This document shows, in pieces, positions 1 to 9,331 of a stretch of DNA of 64,000 nt. Source of the stretch: G963677485 sp942492855. GTDB lineage: Bacteria; Armatimonadota; HRBIN16. The translations under genes were made by a program, and so were the position numbers. The stretch covers positions 1,178,001-1,242,000 of the forward strand of contig OW818647.1 in the NCBI GenBank assembly GCA_942492855.1, in the 5' to 3' direction. Below the pieces are notes generated by a model. It ran no database searches, was not told where the DNA came from, and saw only the letters and a list, made by a program, of their open reading frames with translations. The stretch's first letter is position 1. Every line of letters begins with the position of its first letter.

Positions 1-1899
1 AGAGCGATACTGCTCGGGCTGTTGTTAATACCGGGCATCGCCTGGTTCAACATGAGCGTGGAAGAGATACGCTATGCAGGCCAGCCCACGACCGTCGCCC
101 CGATGCCGCACATCCTGGCACTTTTACTGATCATCGTGGGATTCAACTCTCTTGCTGGCCGTATCAGGCCATCCTGGAAGATGAGCACAGGTGAGGTGCT
201 CACGGTCTACTTCATGGCGTTCATGGGTGCCTCGATGAGTTCGCATGACCTGATCGCAGTCATGACCCCCACCCTGACTTACGGCTACCAGTACGCCAAC
301 CCCGCCAACGGCTGGGCACGCGACATCCTGCCATACATCCCTAAATGGATGGCGGTGAGTGATCCCCACGCTCTGCAAGCCTACTACACAGGCAATGTGA
401 ACTTCTGGCAGGCGAAGGAGATGGCGGTCTGGGTGAAGCCGCTGCTTATCTGGTCGGCATTCTTCAGCGTGCTGGCGTTTGGCACGATGTGCCTCGCTGC
501 AGTGCTGCGTAAGCAGTGGACAGAGCGCGAGCGGTTGAGCTACCCTCTGGTGCAGTTCACCCTGGAGCTTCTGCAGCCCAAGCAGCCGGTTTTCCGCAAC
601 CCGCTGTTCTGGACCGCATTCGGCATCGCGGCCATCCACGACTGCTGGTTTGGTCTGGCCTCGTTATTCCCCACTATCCCTATTCCTTATACACGGATGC
701 TGCAGCTTGAGACCTTCATCACCAGTCCGCCCTGGAACTCCGTAGGTTGGACCCCCATGGCCTTTTTCCCCTGGCTCTTAGGAATCGGCGTGCTGCTACC
801 CACGGACCTGCTGTTTTCGCTCTGGTTCTTCTTTTGGGCCTGGAAACTGGAGCCGGTCATCGCCGCGCAGTACGGATGGAGCCAGATACCGGGCTTTCCG
901 TATGTACAGCAGCAGATGATCGGGTGCATTTTCGCCATATCGGCATTCACCATCTACATGGCACGCCATGCGCTGTGGAAGGGCCTTTCGGCGATCTGGC
1001 GGAAGAGCGACGGCGAGGACGCGAATGAGCCGCTGCCCTATCGGTGGGCGGCGTGGGGATTCATCGCCGCGCAACTGGCACTATTCGGGTTCTTCTCGAT
1101 CGCAGGGATGAGTGCCTGGATGATCTGCGCGGTGCTGGGCCTGTATCTGCTGATCTCCATCGCATTCGCCCGTATGAGGGCGGAGCTGGGTGTGCCCGAG
1201 ACCGAACAGGGAGAGGGTGCCCCCGACCGTCTGATCCCGGTTTTGTTCGGAACCACGAACATGACCAACTCCGACATTGCGATGATCCCCTTCATCCATG
1301 GGTTCTGCCGTGGATTCCGCAGCAACCCCATGCCGCTGGCGGCGGAAAGCTACCGGGCGGCTGAGCGCACACATATTAATATGCGCGGCATGTTCTGGGC
1401 GGTTGCGCTGGCCGTGGTATGGGCGTGTGTCTGCGCCTTCTTTATTAATGTAGGGCTGCACTACCAGTGGGGTGCCGCTGCCAAGGTGGACAGCCCATAT
1501 GTGAGCATGATCTTCGGCAACGAGGGCTACACCATGGCGCAGACCGCCAAATCGGGTGCTCAGGGCGTTGTCCGGCAGGGAAATGTGCTGGCGGCGATGG
1601 CGGTCGGGTTCATCTCGACCATCTCCCTGTTTATCATCAGGCTTCAGATGGTTAGCTTCCCACTGCACCCGGTTGGGCTGGCGGTAAGTGCCAACTGGGG
1701 CGGTGCGATGATCTGGTTCACCATGCTCATCGCCTGGACGTGTAAGGTCACGCTGCTCAAGATAGGCGGCTTGAAGCTGTTCCAGCGCGCCTTGCCGTTC
1801 TTCCTGGGCCTCACGCTGGGCGAGTGTATGGTCGGCACCATGTGGTACCTCATCAGCGCCCTCACCGGCACGAAGACCTTCATCATGTGGCCCTATTAG
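1..1899 (+). CDS. DUF6785/DUF6784-family multi-pass membrane protein (5' end outside window)
   Basis: A polytopic inner-membrane protein of the DUF6785/DUF6784 group, which resembles oligopeptide-type transporters; its substrate is unknown. The frame is already open at base 1 (Arg-Ala-Ile-Leu-Leu-Gly), so the true start lies left of the window and the TTG at 22 is only the first possible start inside it. About a dozen hydrophobic segments are spread over the 632 visible residues. A Tyr/Trp-rich loop lies near residues 95-135. A charged loop with several Glu and Asp follows near residue 400, ending in a Thr-Asn-Met-Thr-Asn stretch. No signal peptide can be judged. No transporter partner genes are adjacent. 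Family assignment is by overall sequence character; function is not claimed. Confidence 0.75.
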   Translation, partial: RAILLGLLLIPGIAWFNMSVEEIRYAGQPTTVAPMPHILALLLIIVGFNSLAGRIRPSWKMSTGEVLTVYFMAFMGASMSSHDLIAVMTPTLTYGYQYANPANGWARDILPYIPKWMAVSDPHALQAYYTGNVNFWQAKEMAVWVKPLLIWSAFFSVLAFGTMCLAAVLRKQWTERERLSYPLVQFTLELLQPKQPVFRNPLFWTAFGIAAIHDCWFGLASLFPTIPIPYTRMLQLETFITSPPWNSVGWTPMAFFPWLLGIGVLLPTDLLFSLWFFFWAWKLEPVIAAQYGWSQIPGFPYVQQQMIGCIFAISAFTIYMARHALWKGLSAIWRKSDGEDANEPLPYRWAAWGFIAAQLALFGFFSIAGMSAWMICAVLGLYLLISIAFARMRAELGVPETEQGEGAPDRLIPVLFGTTNMTNSDIAMIPFIHGFCRGFRSNPMPLAAESYRAAERTHINMRGMFWAVALAVVWACVCAFFINVGLHYQWGAAAKVDSPYVSMIFGNEGYTMAQTAKSGAQGVVRQGNVLAAMAVGFISTISLFIIRLQMVSFPLHPVGLAVSANWGGAMIWFTMLIAWTCKVTLLKIGGLKLFQRALPFFLGLTLGECMVGTMWYLISALTGTKTFIMWPY

Positions 1900-2254
1900 C
1901 AGGTTAGGCGGTAACACCGCTGACGAGGCTTGTAAGGGTGATTTCCGTTCGCAACTACGCCTGACCGGGGCACGGTTTCCGTGCCCATGGGCGGTTCGCG
2001 AACCGCCCCTACACATTGGCTGGTAGACGGGCGAACCCCGACGTGCCGACGTGCCAGCCCATCAGTCCGATCCGTCCCATCCGTCGAACCGGTGTATAGA
2101 AAGCGGGCTAACCGAAAGACCAGCGCGGAGGTTATCTACTTAGTTAACGCAAGCGTGCCGAGAAACCGCGGGTCCCGTCTCCTCCCTCCTCCCTTGATTC
2201 CCGCCCGCGAATGGCATAGAATATAGACATAAATACACATATAAATGGTGAAGT
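1900..2254. repeat. Gene-free spacer with palindromic repeat phrases
   Basis: Holds a perfect 20-base palindrome at 1989-2008 (gggcggttcgcgaaccgccc) that recurs at 49892-49911. A second phrase at 2062-2081 (tcagtccgatccgtcccatc) recurs at 49934-49953. Both phrases therefore travel together in two distant spacers. No credible coding frame. The uvrA promoter should lie in the AT-richer last 60 bases. Confidence 0.7.
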
Positions 2255-5098
2255 ATGCCGCAAGAATTCATCGAGGTGCGTGGAGCACGTCAGCACAACC
2301 TGAAAAATATCGACGTTAAGATACCACGCGATAAGCTGGTGGTCATCACCGGCCTCTCCGGATCCGGCAAGTCCAGCCTGGCATTTGACACCATCTACGC
2401 GGAAGGCCAGCGCCGCTATATGGAAAGCCTCAGCTCCTACGCGCGCATGTTCCTGGGGCAGATGGACAAGCCCGACGTGGATGATATCATTGGGCTCTCC
2501 CCCGCGGTGAGTATCGACCAGAAATCCACCAGCCGCAACCCTCGTTCCACTGTGGCCACGGTCACCGAAATCTATGACTATCTGCGGCTTCTATATGCCC
2601 GTATCGGCACACCGCGTTGCCCTCAGTGCGGCAAAGTGATCGCTGCGCAAACGGTGGAGCAGATCACGGACACCCTCAGCGCGCTGCCTGTCGGCACCCG
2701 CATGCAGATACTCGCTCCCCTGATCAAAGGACGCAAGGGTGAATACCGGAAAGAGATTGAAGAGGCCCGCCGTAACGGCTACACACGCCTGCGGATTGAC
2801 GGCGAGCAGTTGGACCTCACCACAGATGATATCCCTACCTTGGACAGATACAAAGCGCACGACATCGACCTGGTGCTGGACCGTCTGGTGGTCAAAGAGG
2901 GCATCGAGCGTCGGCTGTCCGACTCGGTGGAGACGGCCATGCGCATCGCGCAGGGCAGCGTCATCGTCGATATGATGGAGCAGGGCGAACGCATCTTCAG
3001 CGACAAATTCGCGTGCGCCGACTGCGGCATCAGCCTGCCCGAGATTGAGCCGCGCAGTTTTTCGTTCAACAGCCCATTTGGTGCGTGTCCCGATTGCGCG
3101 GGGCTGGGCTTTCACTTCGAGTTTGACCCCGACTTGATCGTGCCGAACCCCAAGCTGAGCATCGCGAATGGGGCCATCGAAGCGCTGACCAATGCCAAAG
3201 GAGAGCTTCAAGGCAACTATGAGCGCGTGATAGGTACTGTGGCAAAACAGCACGGGTTTTCCATCAAAACTCCGTATGAGGAGCTGGCTCCCGAGCACCA
3301 AAACATCATCATGCGGGGTGTTTCGGAGCATGTATCAGTCAGTGTGAAGAACCGCTGGGGACGCACCCACTATTTCGACACGCACTGGGAGGGTGTCTGC
3401 ACCATCCTGCAGCGCCACCTGGACGAAACCGACAGCGACCGCATCAAAGAGGCACTCAACCGCTATCTCTCCGCCAAGCCGTGCGCCAAGTGCCAAGGAA
3501 AGCGACTGAAGCCCGAGTTCCTGGCGGTGCTGATCGATGAGCACAACATCAGCCAGATCGTGTGCATGAGCGTCGAGGAGGCCGTCGACTTCGTCGCGCA
3601 GCTCACGCCCAAACTGACCGAACGCCAAAACACCATCGCCCGGCAGTTGATCAAGGAGATACACAACCGGCTGAGCTTTCTTAAGAATGTGGGGTTGAGC
3701 TACCTCACGCTGGACCGCTCGGCCGGCTCCTTGGCCGGCGGTGAAGCGCAGCGCATTCGGCTGGCTTCGCAGATCGGGTCGGGCCTGATGGGCGTGCTGT
3801 ATATCTTGGATGAACCCAGCATCGGGTTGCATCAGCGCGACAATGGTCAGCTTATCAGAACTCTTACCCACCTCCGCGATATCGGCAACACCATCATAGT
3901 GGTGGAGCATGATGAAGAGACGATGATGGCCGCCGACTGGCTGATTGACGTCGGCCCCGGCGCAGGCGAACACGGCGGTGAGATAGTCTCCCAAGGCATC
4001 CCGCAGCATATTGTGGACGACCCGCTGAGCATTACAGGCCAGTATCTGAGTGGAGCACGCCGCATCGCGGTGCCTTCAGAGCGCCGACAATGCGACGGCC
4101 GGATGGTCACCATCAAGGGAGCCAAGCAGAATAACCTGAAGAACGTCACGGTTAGCTTCCCGCTGGGCGTGTTGAGCTGCGTGACCGGCGTGTCCGGCTC
4201 CGGTAAGTCTACCCTGGTGCAGGAGACGCTATACCCACGGCTGCAGCACCACATCCATAACGCCCATCCCCGATGGGGGGTGCATGACGGAGTCGAGGGT
4301 ATGGAGCATCTGGACAAGGTGGTCGATATCGATCAGTCGCCCATCGGACGCACACCGCGCTCGAACCCTGCCACCTATACCGGCGTGTTTGACCACATTC
4401 GCACCCTCTTCTCCGAGACGCAGGATGCCAAGATGCGCGGCTACACATCCGGGCGGTTCAGCTTCAATGTGAAGGGCGGCCGCTGCGAGGCATGCAGGGG
4501 TGACGGCATCATCAAAATCGAGATGCAGTTCATGCCCGATGTGTATGTGCCGTGCGAAGTCTGCAAAGGCCAGCGGTATAACCGTGAGACGCTGGAAGTG
4601 AAATTCAAGGGCAAGTCGATCGCACAGGTGCTGGAGATGACGGTGTCGGAGGCATTGGAGTTTTTCAAGGCCGTGCCCAGGATCTATCGCCGGCTGCAGA
4701 CTATCCATGATGTCGGCCTGGATTACGTGCGCCTTGGGCAGCCCGCCACGCAGCTCTCTGGCGGAGAGGCACAGAGGGTGAAGCTGTCGACGGAGCTCAG
4801 CCGCCGCGCGACGGGTCGCACCATATACATACTCGATGAGCCCACCACCGGCTTGCACTTCGCGGATATCGAGAAGCTGCTGGGTGTGTTGCAGCGACTG
4901 GTCGATACCGGCAACAGCGTGCTGATTATCGAGCACAACCTGGACGTCATCAAGTGCGCGGACTGGATCATCGACATGGGCCCCGAGGGCGGGCGCGATG
5001 GCGGTTCCGTGGTGGTGGAGGGCACGCCGGAGCAGGTCGCCGCCTGCGAGGCCAGCCACACTGGCCGGTATCTGAAGAAGCTGCTGGGACGCAAATAG
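2255..5098 (+). CDS. uvrA: UvrABC excinuclease subunit A
   Basis: The damage-recognition ATPase of nucleotide excision repair, acting in the cytoplasm as a UvrA2-UvrB complex. At 947 residues it has the normal family length. First Walker A GLSGSGKSSLAF is near residue 33. A first zinc module with CADC...CPDC lies near 252-280, and the first ABC signature LAGGEAQRIRLA near 493. The second Walker A GVSGSGKSTLV is near 645, the second zinc module CEAC...CEVC near 743-769, and the second signature LSGGEAQRVKLS near 833. All four nucleotide-site motifs and both zinc modules are intact. It starts at the only ATG that gives the canonical N-terminus. It stands alone; no uvrB or lexA neighbour is present. 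Confidence 0.98.
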   Translation: MPQEFIEVRGARQHNLKNIDVKIPRDKLVVITGLSGSGKSSLAFDTIYAEGQRRYMESLSSYARMFLGQMDKPDVDDIIGLSPAVSIDQKSTSRNPRSTVATVTEIYDYLRLLYARIGTPRCPQCGKVIAAQTVEQITDTLSALPVGTRMQILAPLIKGRKGEYRKEIEEARRNGYTRLRIDGEQLDLTTDDIPTLDRYKAHDIDLVLDRLVVKEGIERRLSDSVETAMRIAQGSVIVDMMEQGERIFSDKFACADCGISLPEIEPRSFSFNSPFGACPDCAGLGFHFEFDPDLIVPNPKLSIANGAIEALTNAKGELQGNYERVIGTVAKQHGFSIKTPYEELAPEHQNIIMRGVSEHVSVSVKNRWGRTHYFDTHWEGVCTILQRHLDETDSDRIKEALNRYLSAKPCAKCQGKRLKPEFLAVLIDEHNISQIVCMSVEEAVDFVAQLTPKLTERQNTIARQLIKEIHNRLSFLKNVGLSYLTLDRSAGSLAGGEAQRIRLASQIGSGLMGVLYILDEPSIGLHQRDNGQLIRTLTHLRDIGNTIIVVEHDEETMMAADWLIDVGPGAGEHGGEIVSQGIPQHIVDDPLSITGQYLSGARRIAVPSERRQCDGRMVTIKGAKQNNLKNVTVSFPLGVLSCVTGVSGSGKSTLVQETLYPRLQHHIHNAHPRWGVHDGVEGMEHLDKVVDIDQSPIGRTPRSNPATYTGVFDHIRTLFSETQDAKMRGYTSGRFSFNVKGGRCEACRGDGIIKIEMQFMPDVYVPCEVCKGQRYNRETLEVKFKGKSIAQVLEMTVSEALEFFKAVPRIYRRLQTIHDVGLDYVRLGQPATQLSGGEAQRVKLSTELSRRATGRTIYILDEPTTGLHFADIEKLLGVLQRLVDTGNSVLIIEHNLDVIKCADWIIDMGPEGGRDGGSVVVEGTPEQVAACEASHTGRYLKKLLGRK

Positions 5099-5812
5099 CT
5101 ACGGCGGGTTGATGTGGGGCGTTCTGTGGGCAACAACAATAGCCAGTGGCCCAGTGCCGCGCGGTGTAGGAACCCAGATGATTACCCACTAATATGTGTC
5201 GGGCCCACCTTCCGGCCGTAAATCGATTGTCGGCATGCCGCGGGTTTAGTCACCCCAGACTATTACCCACATCTCCCCGCCGCGCCCTGAAGGACGGCGG
5301 CTTATTAGCCGGTAAGCCGGCTTGAAGCCGGCTGCAGCCATGAAATCTGGTTTGAGAACGTGTAGAAACGGTGAGGTATGGTGTCATTGCACTTGGTGTC
5401 TCGGTATTTCAGACGTCTTTAGACGGCTTTTCGGATAAGAAGCCGCCGTCCTTCAGGGCGCGGCGGAGTGGCATACACCATCATATAACGATAAAACATT
5501 ACGTTCCGACATGTGGGTAATAGACTGGGCTGAAAGCCCTGCGGCTAACTAGGCTCGAAGCCGGCTACCGGAATCCTGTTGCCGGGTGTGAGATGGGCTT
5601 CTTACCAAAATGCGATGTATGGCGTACCCCAGCCGGCTTCGAGCCGGCTTTTCGGGTACGTAGCCGCAGGGCTTTCAGCCCGCGGCCGTCGGCGTAATCG
5701 GTCAGCGTTACTGATTTATCCCCGTAGTTATATATGGGTCATTGACTGGGTTTCGTCACCCATCGGTAATGACGAATGAATATCACCGAACTCAACCAAG
5801 GAGAACCCAACT
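5099..5812. repeat. Nested inverted-repeat region (714 bp without genes)
   Basis: Outer arms 5254-5272 and 5511-5529 pair with one mismatch (core attacccacat / atgtgggtaat). Inside them lies a perfect 27-base inverted repeat, 5277-5303 with 5440-5466 (core cgccctgaaggacggcgg). Immediately to the right a second pair follows: 5527-5547 with 5661-5681 (perfect, core gaaagccctgcggcta), enclosing 5553-5566 with 5631-5644 (gctcgaagccggct and its complement). Smaller ccggctt/aagccgg hairpins sit in the centres. No transposase or coding frame. The outer arm recurs at 44358-44374 and 44584-44600, and its left version also near 8045. Confidence 0.85.
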
Positions 5813-7003
5813 ATGCTTATCGCCCTGATCTTAGCTATTCTTCTATTTGGTTATAACACCGCATGCACCGCATCGCCATACCAGCCGGGTATGCTTGCTA
5901 AATCCATACAGCCCGCGATTGACAAACATCAAATCGCCGGTGCGGTGATGCTGGTCGCCAACAAAGAGAAGGTCCTGGCCATTGAATCGGTCGGATATGC
6001 GGACCTTGAGACAAAACGCCCTATGAAAGCCGACACGACTTTCGTCATTGCCAGCATGACGAAGGCCATGACGTGCACGGCTATCATGATGCTCGTTGAT
6101 GAGGGCAAATTGAAGCTAGACGATCCTGTAGAAAAGTATCTGCCAGAGTTCAAGGGGCAGATGGTGCAGGTGGAAGGTGACGACGAGCACAAACTGCTGC
6201 GAAAGCCGAAAGCCCCCATCACCATCCTGCAGGCCCTCAACCACACCAGCGGCTTGCTGACCAACTACCCGTATACCAACCTGGTAGATACGCCTTCACA
6301 GTACCAGCGCGTATTGGCGGCGGCCTTAACCCCGCTTCAGTTTTAACCTGGAAGCCAATTTTCCTATGGCAACTGCGGTTATGAAGTCGCGGGCCGCATC
6401 ATCGAGGTCGTCACTGGCATGAGTTACGGCGACTTCTTGACAAAGCGCCTACTCAAACCGCTGGGTATGAGCCAAACCCGCTTCATACCGACCGCAGCAC
6501 AGGTAAGCCGGCTTGCTAAGCTCTACACCCCAAATGAAGCAGGAACAAAGTTGGAGGAAACACCATTTCCTGTCACATACCCCCTCACTGACCGAAACCG
6601 GGTACCATTTGCCGCCGGAGGATTGGTCTCAGACGCGAAAGACATAGCGAAATACTGCCAGATGATGCTTAACGGCGGTGTATACAAGGGCGTGCGCGTG
6701 CTGTCGGAGCAGGCGGTCGGTCAATCGACCACCACCACGACGGGCCACCTACTGAACGATGGTGTGACGGAAACTGGCTACGGTCTGGGTTGGAACACGG
6801 GGCAATACTTCGTCAGCGGAGATCCATTGAGTCGAAAGCCATACACTCACAGCGGAGCATTCCGCACAGATATGTATATCGACCCGGAGAACGAGTTGAT
6901 CTATGTGTTTATGGTTCAGGTTGGCAACATGACCGACAGCACGCCATTCACCACACCATTCCACAAGGTTGCTCTGGAGTGTTTTGGGAAGGCTGGGCGG
7001 TAG
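5813..7003 (+). pseudogene. Serine beta-lactamase-family hydrolase interrupted by one in-frame TAA
   Basis: A penicillin-binding-protein-like serine hydrolase (Beta-lactamase, class C/esterase EstB type) of 396 sense codons plus the internal stop. The N-terminal 20 residues form a signal peptide. Catalytic SMTK is at residues 81-84, the tyrosine motif YGN at 185-187, and a late HSGAF motif sits where the KTG/HxG box belongs. Reading is interrupted at 6344-6346 by TAA in codon 178. The same frame continues directly as PGSQFSYGNCGY, a family-conserved stretch, and runs to 7003. One base substitution (for example G, C or A to T in the first codon position) explains the break. No frameshift exists. 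Either a nonsense pseudogene, readthrough, or a base-calling error. A second partial copy lies at 7530-7982. Confidence 0.85.
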
Positions 7004-7125
7004 CGCTTTGTAGTATGGGACGGTGGATAGTTGTGACATGGAAATCGTTGATGTACAAGAAGGATTTTAGATAGTCACTATTGAATAGATGATTGGTAGC
7101 TAACCACATAACAAGGAGCCATGAT

Positions 7126-7452
7126 ATGATCCAAGCCAATGGCGAATACGCCTGTCCAAAGTGCCATTTCACCCAGCCGTCGTCTACACCATACTGTCCA
7201 CAATGCGGCCATCCTCAAGATCAACATGCCGAAGCCTCAAACGCCAGCAACGGATCACAGACGGTCTGGGAAGCACAAACCGAACTGCTTCGGTACGCCA
7301 AACTGAACCACCTGCTTAATAAATGGTGTTTGGCGTTGTTAGCGACACCAATTCTCTTCGGATTAGTGGGTGCCATAATCGGTGTCTTATTCGCAGGTTG
7401 GTTTTCTCATGCGGTCAACGGAATAGTTCCGCAGTTTCCACTTGATGAATGA
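7126..7452 (+). CDS. Small zinc-ribbon membrane protein (copy 1)
   Basis: Function unknown. The 108-residue product has an N-terminal double CxxC zinc ribbon (CPKC then CPQC, residues about 10-28) in the pattern CPxCxFxQ...TPxCPxCG. A polar linker follows, then an AQTELL...AKLN segment, then one or two hydrophobic spans near residues 67-95. AAGGAG at 7113-7118 sets the start at 7126; an ATG at 7121 is closed by TGA within three codons. It sits between the interrupted hydrolase and its headless copy. A clear paralogue with the same layout lies at 27979-28284. No enzymatic motif is visible. Zinc binding and a membrane anchor are inferred from sequence pattern only. Confidence 0.75.
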   Translation: MIQANGEYACPKCHFTQPSSTPYCPQCGHPQDQHAEASNASNGSQTVWEAQTELLRYAKLNHLLNKWCLALLATPILFGLVGAIIGVLFAGWFSHAVNGIVPQFPLDE

Positions 7453-7529
7453 AATCGTTGGTTACTGCAACAGAGGCGCCGTTTATGTAGGTAACCGCTC
7501 TGGCCAGGAATACTGGATCGGTTTTCTTG

Positions 7530-7982
7530 TTAGAGGAAACACCATTTCCTGTCACATTACCGCTTACTGACCGAAACCGGGTACCGTTTGCCGCCGGAGG
7601 ATTGGTCTCAGACGCGAAAGACATCGCGAAATACTGCCAGATGATGCTGAACGGTGGTGTATACAAGGGCGTGCGTGTTCTGTCGGAGCAGGCGGTCGGT
7701 CAATCGACCACCACCACGACGGGCCATATATTGAACGATAGCGTGGCGGAAACCGGCTACGGTCTAGGCTGGAACACGGGGCAGTATTTCGACAGCAGTA
7801 ATCCGCTCAGCCGAAAGCCATATACCCACAGCGGAGCATTCCGCACAGACATGTATATCGACCCGGAGAACGAGTTGATCTATGTGTTTATGGTTCAGGT
7901 TGGCAACATGACCGACAGCACGCCATTCACCACACCATTCCACAAGGTTGCTCTGGAATGTTTTGGGAGGGCTGGGCTCTAG
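7530..7982 (+). pseudogene. Headless second copy of the serine hydrolase (C-terminal part only)
   Basis: From 7530 to 7982 the sequence repeats 6551-7003 at a constant offset of 979 bases and gives the same C-terminal protein region, ending at the same point with its own TAG. The N-terminal half with the catalytic SxxK is absent, and there is no ATG or ribosome site at the left boundary. Most base differences between the copies are in third codon positions, with a few amino-acid changes (for example HLLNDG to HILNDS). This suggests that both copies were once functional full-length tandem paralogues and that this one later lost its head. It is not a fresh duplication. Confidence 0.85.
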
Positions 7983-7993
7983 ACTAATGGCTT

Positions 7994-8022
7994 ATCGGAC
8001 GGATCATTCAGATCCGTCCGAT
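7994..8022 (+). terminator. Terminator-like hairpin
   Basis: Perfect 12-base stem atcggacggatc / gatccgtccgat with a five-base loop, 11 bases after the stop of the headless hydrolase copy. No long T run follows. Related stems with a GGATC core occur at 11771, 45777 and 54275. Confidence 0.6.
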
Positions 8023-8092
8023 GCTACGCCTCACATGCTCAAAACCCAGTCATTTACCCACATATTTATACAGAGCCATTATGTCACCAATT

Positions 8093-8229
8093 CCGCGACA
8101 TAAATGTCTCGGCTACTGAACAACAAGACTGCTGAAGCAGTCTGTGATGTCGTTATTAATATCGGTGCAGCGTTCCGAAGCCCGTTTCAACGGGCTTGAT
8201 GATCAATAGCCGAGACATTGATGTCGCGG
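8093..8229. repeat. Family A palindromic element, copy 1
   Basis: Left arm 8093-8119 (ccgcgacataaatgtctcgg plus 7 more bases) pairs with right arm 8203-8229 with two mismatches. Inside are two short hairpins: agactgct/agcagtct (8126-8143) and aagcccg/cgggctt (8178-8197). Other copies are at 31978, 37347, 44403 and 56515. No coding sequence inside. Confidence 0.85.
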
Positions 8230-8283
8230 CACTAGATGGGTACGACCCCAATCTGTATTGGCAGGTAATCGGCTGGCTAAAAC

Positions 8284-8679
8284 CTACGGTTCGCTCACAT
8301 GCCCGACGGTACACCGCACATCCATACCACCGCGGATGTTGTATTTGGTCACCACCTGCAGCTCATCGGTGAGCAGTACCCTCTTCATATCTTCAAATAT
8401 CCGCTTGGTGGCACCCTCCTGGTAGATGCCCACATCGCGATAGGAAATGAAGTAGTACTTCAAGCTCTTCAGTTCGATGATTTTGCCGCCAGTGGGTTTG
8501 TATTTGATCTGCACCGTCGCCACGTCGGGCAAGCCGGAGAAGGGGCAGACCGCCGAGAACTCTTTCGTCTCGATCTCGATCAACTGCTGAGGCATATCGA
8601 AGTCGACTACCTCCAGCGCTGCCGTGTCGATGGCATCCTCGGCCTTCAAATCGTAAATGCGTCCCTCTGCGTATGGCAT
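8284..8679 (-). CDS. queF: preQ0 reductase (NADPH-dependent 7-cyano-7-deazaguanine reductase)
   Basis: Reduces the nitrile of preQ0 to the aminomethyl group of preQ1 with NADPH, the last free-base step before queuosine enters tRNA. The 131-residue product has the short, single-domain (type I) QueF form. The catalytic cysteine is C45 in FSAVCPFSGLPD, with the partner aspartate D52, and the QueF signature ELKSLK is at 69-74. The start at 8679 lies one base after the queC stop, so the pair is translationally linked; longer frames to 8826 lie inside queC. queD and queE are not in the window. Confidence 0.95.
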   Translation of the reverse strand: MPYAEGRIYDLKAEDAIDTAALEVVDFDMPQQLIEIETKEFSAVCPFSGLPDVATVQIKYKPTGGKIIELKSLKYYFISYRDVGIYQEGATKRIFEDMKRVLLTDELQVVTKYNIRGGMDVRCTVGHVSEP

Positions 8680-8680
8680 G

Positions 8681-9331
8681 TTATTCCGTCTCCTCATATT
8701 GTGTTGGATCAAAACCGCCAAGGGCCTCGCGCCGCTCCACGCAGGTACCGCATCTGCCGCAGTGCTTCTCACCACCCTTGTAGCAACTCCACGTCTGGCT
8801 GAAATCCACTCCAAGCTGCTGACCAACCAAGGCGATCTGCCGTTTGGTGAGCTCGGTGTAGGGCGCCATCAGCTCAATCCCGACATATGTGCCGTGATGG
8901 ATCGCCTGATCCATGCTGTTGATGAAGGCGGTGGTGCAGTCAGGGTAGATGGCGTGGTCACCGGCGTGGTTGGCGATCCCAACCGCAGAGCAGTTCATAT
9001 CCTCGGCGATCCCTGCGGCGATCGCCAGCATGATGCCGTTGCGGAAAGGTACCACTGTATTGCGCATCGACTCGTCGGTGTAGTGCCCCTCAGGAACCAC
9101 CAGCGAATCGGTGGTCAGCGAGCTGTGGAACAGCTTCATGAAGTCCAGCGATATGACCCGCCGAGTGATCCCCAGCCGGTCGCAGTTCAACTCCGCCATG
9201 CGGCTTTCCTGCGCATTATGTTTTGCGCCATAATCGAACGACAACGCGAGTGCGATCTCATCGCGGTATTCATGCAGGAACACCGTGCTATCCATTCCAC
9301 CGCTGTATACCAGCACGATTTTGGCCATCAA
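8681..9331 (-). CDS. queC: 7-cyano-7-deazaguanine synthase
   Basis: ATP-dependent enzyme that converts 7-carboxy-7-deazaguanine to preQ0 in queuosine biosynthesis. Its 216 residues carry the PP-loop SGGMDST at 10-16; Met replaces the more usual Leu. Four zinc-binding cysteines lie near the C-terminus at 183, 191, 194 and 197 (CYKGGEKHCGRCGTC). It is the first gene of a two-gene queC-queF unit on the minus strand. Two ATGs occur in tandem at 9331 and 9328; AAGGAAG upstream fits either. I looked for a preQ1 riboswitch in the 184-base leader shared with apgM and could not match the known consensus. Confidence 0.97.
   Translation of the reverse strand: MMAKIVLVYSGGMDSTVFLHEYRDEIALALSFDYGAKHNAQESRMAELNCDRLGITRRVISLDFMKLFHSSLTTDSLVVPEGHYTDESMRNTVVPFRNGIMLAIAAGIAEDMNCSAVGIANHAGDHAIYPDCTTAFINSMDQAIHHGTYVGIELMAPYTELTKRQIALVGQQLGVDFSQTWSCYKGGEKHCGRCGTCVERREALGGFDPTQYEETE

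Noticed and set aside
1081..2016. Long minus-strand frame (311 codons) across the DUF6785 gene end
   Set aside because: Antisense shadow of a GC-rich gene: Arg/His/Pro-rich, no family motif, and no ribosome site. The plus-strand gene explains the sequence.
8284..8826. Longer queF starting at 8826
   Set aside because: The extra 49 residues lie inside queC on another frame and match nothing; the ATG at 8679 gives the standard QueF N-terminus.
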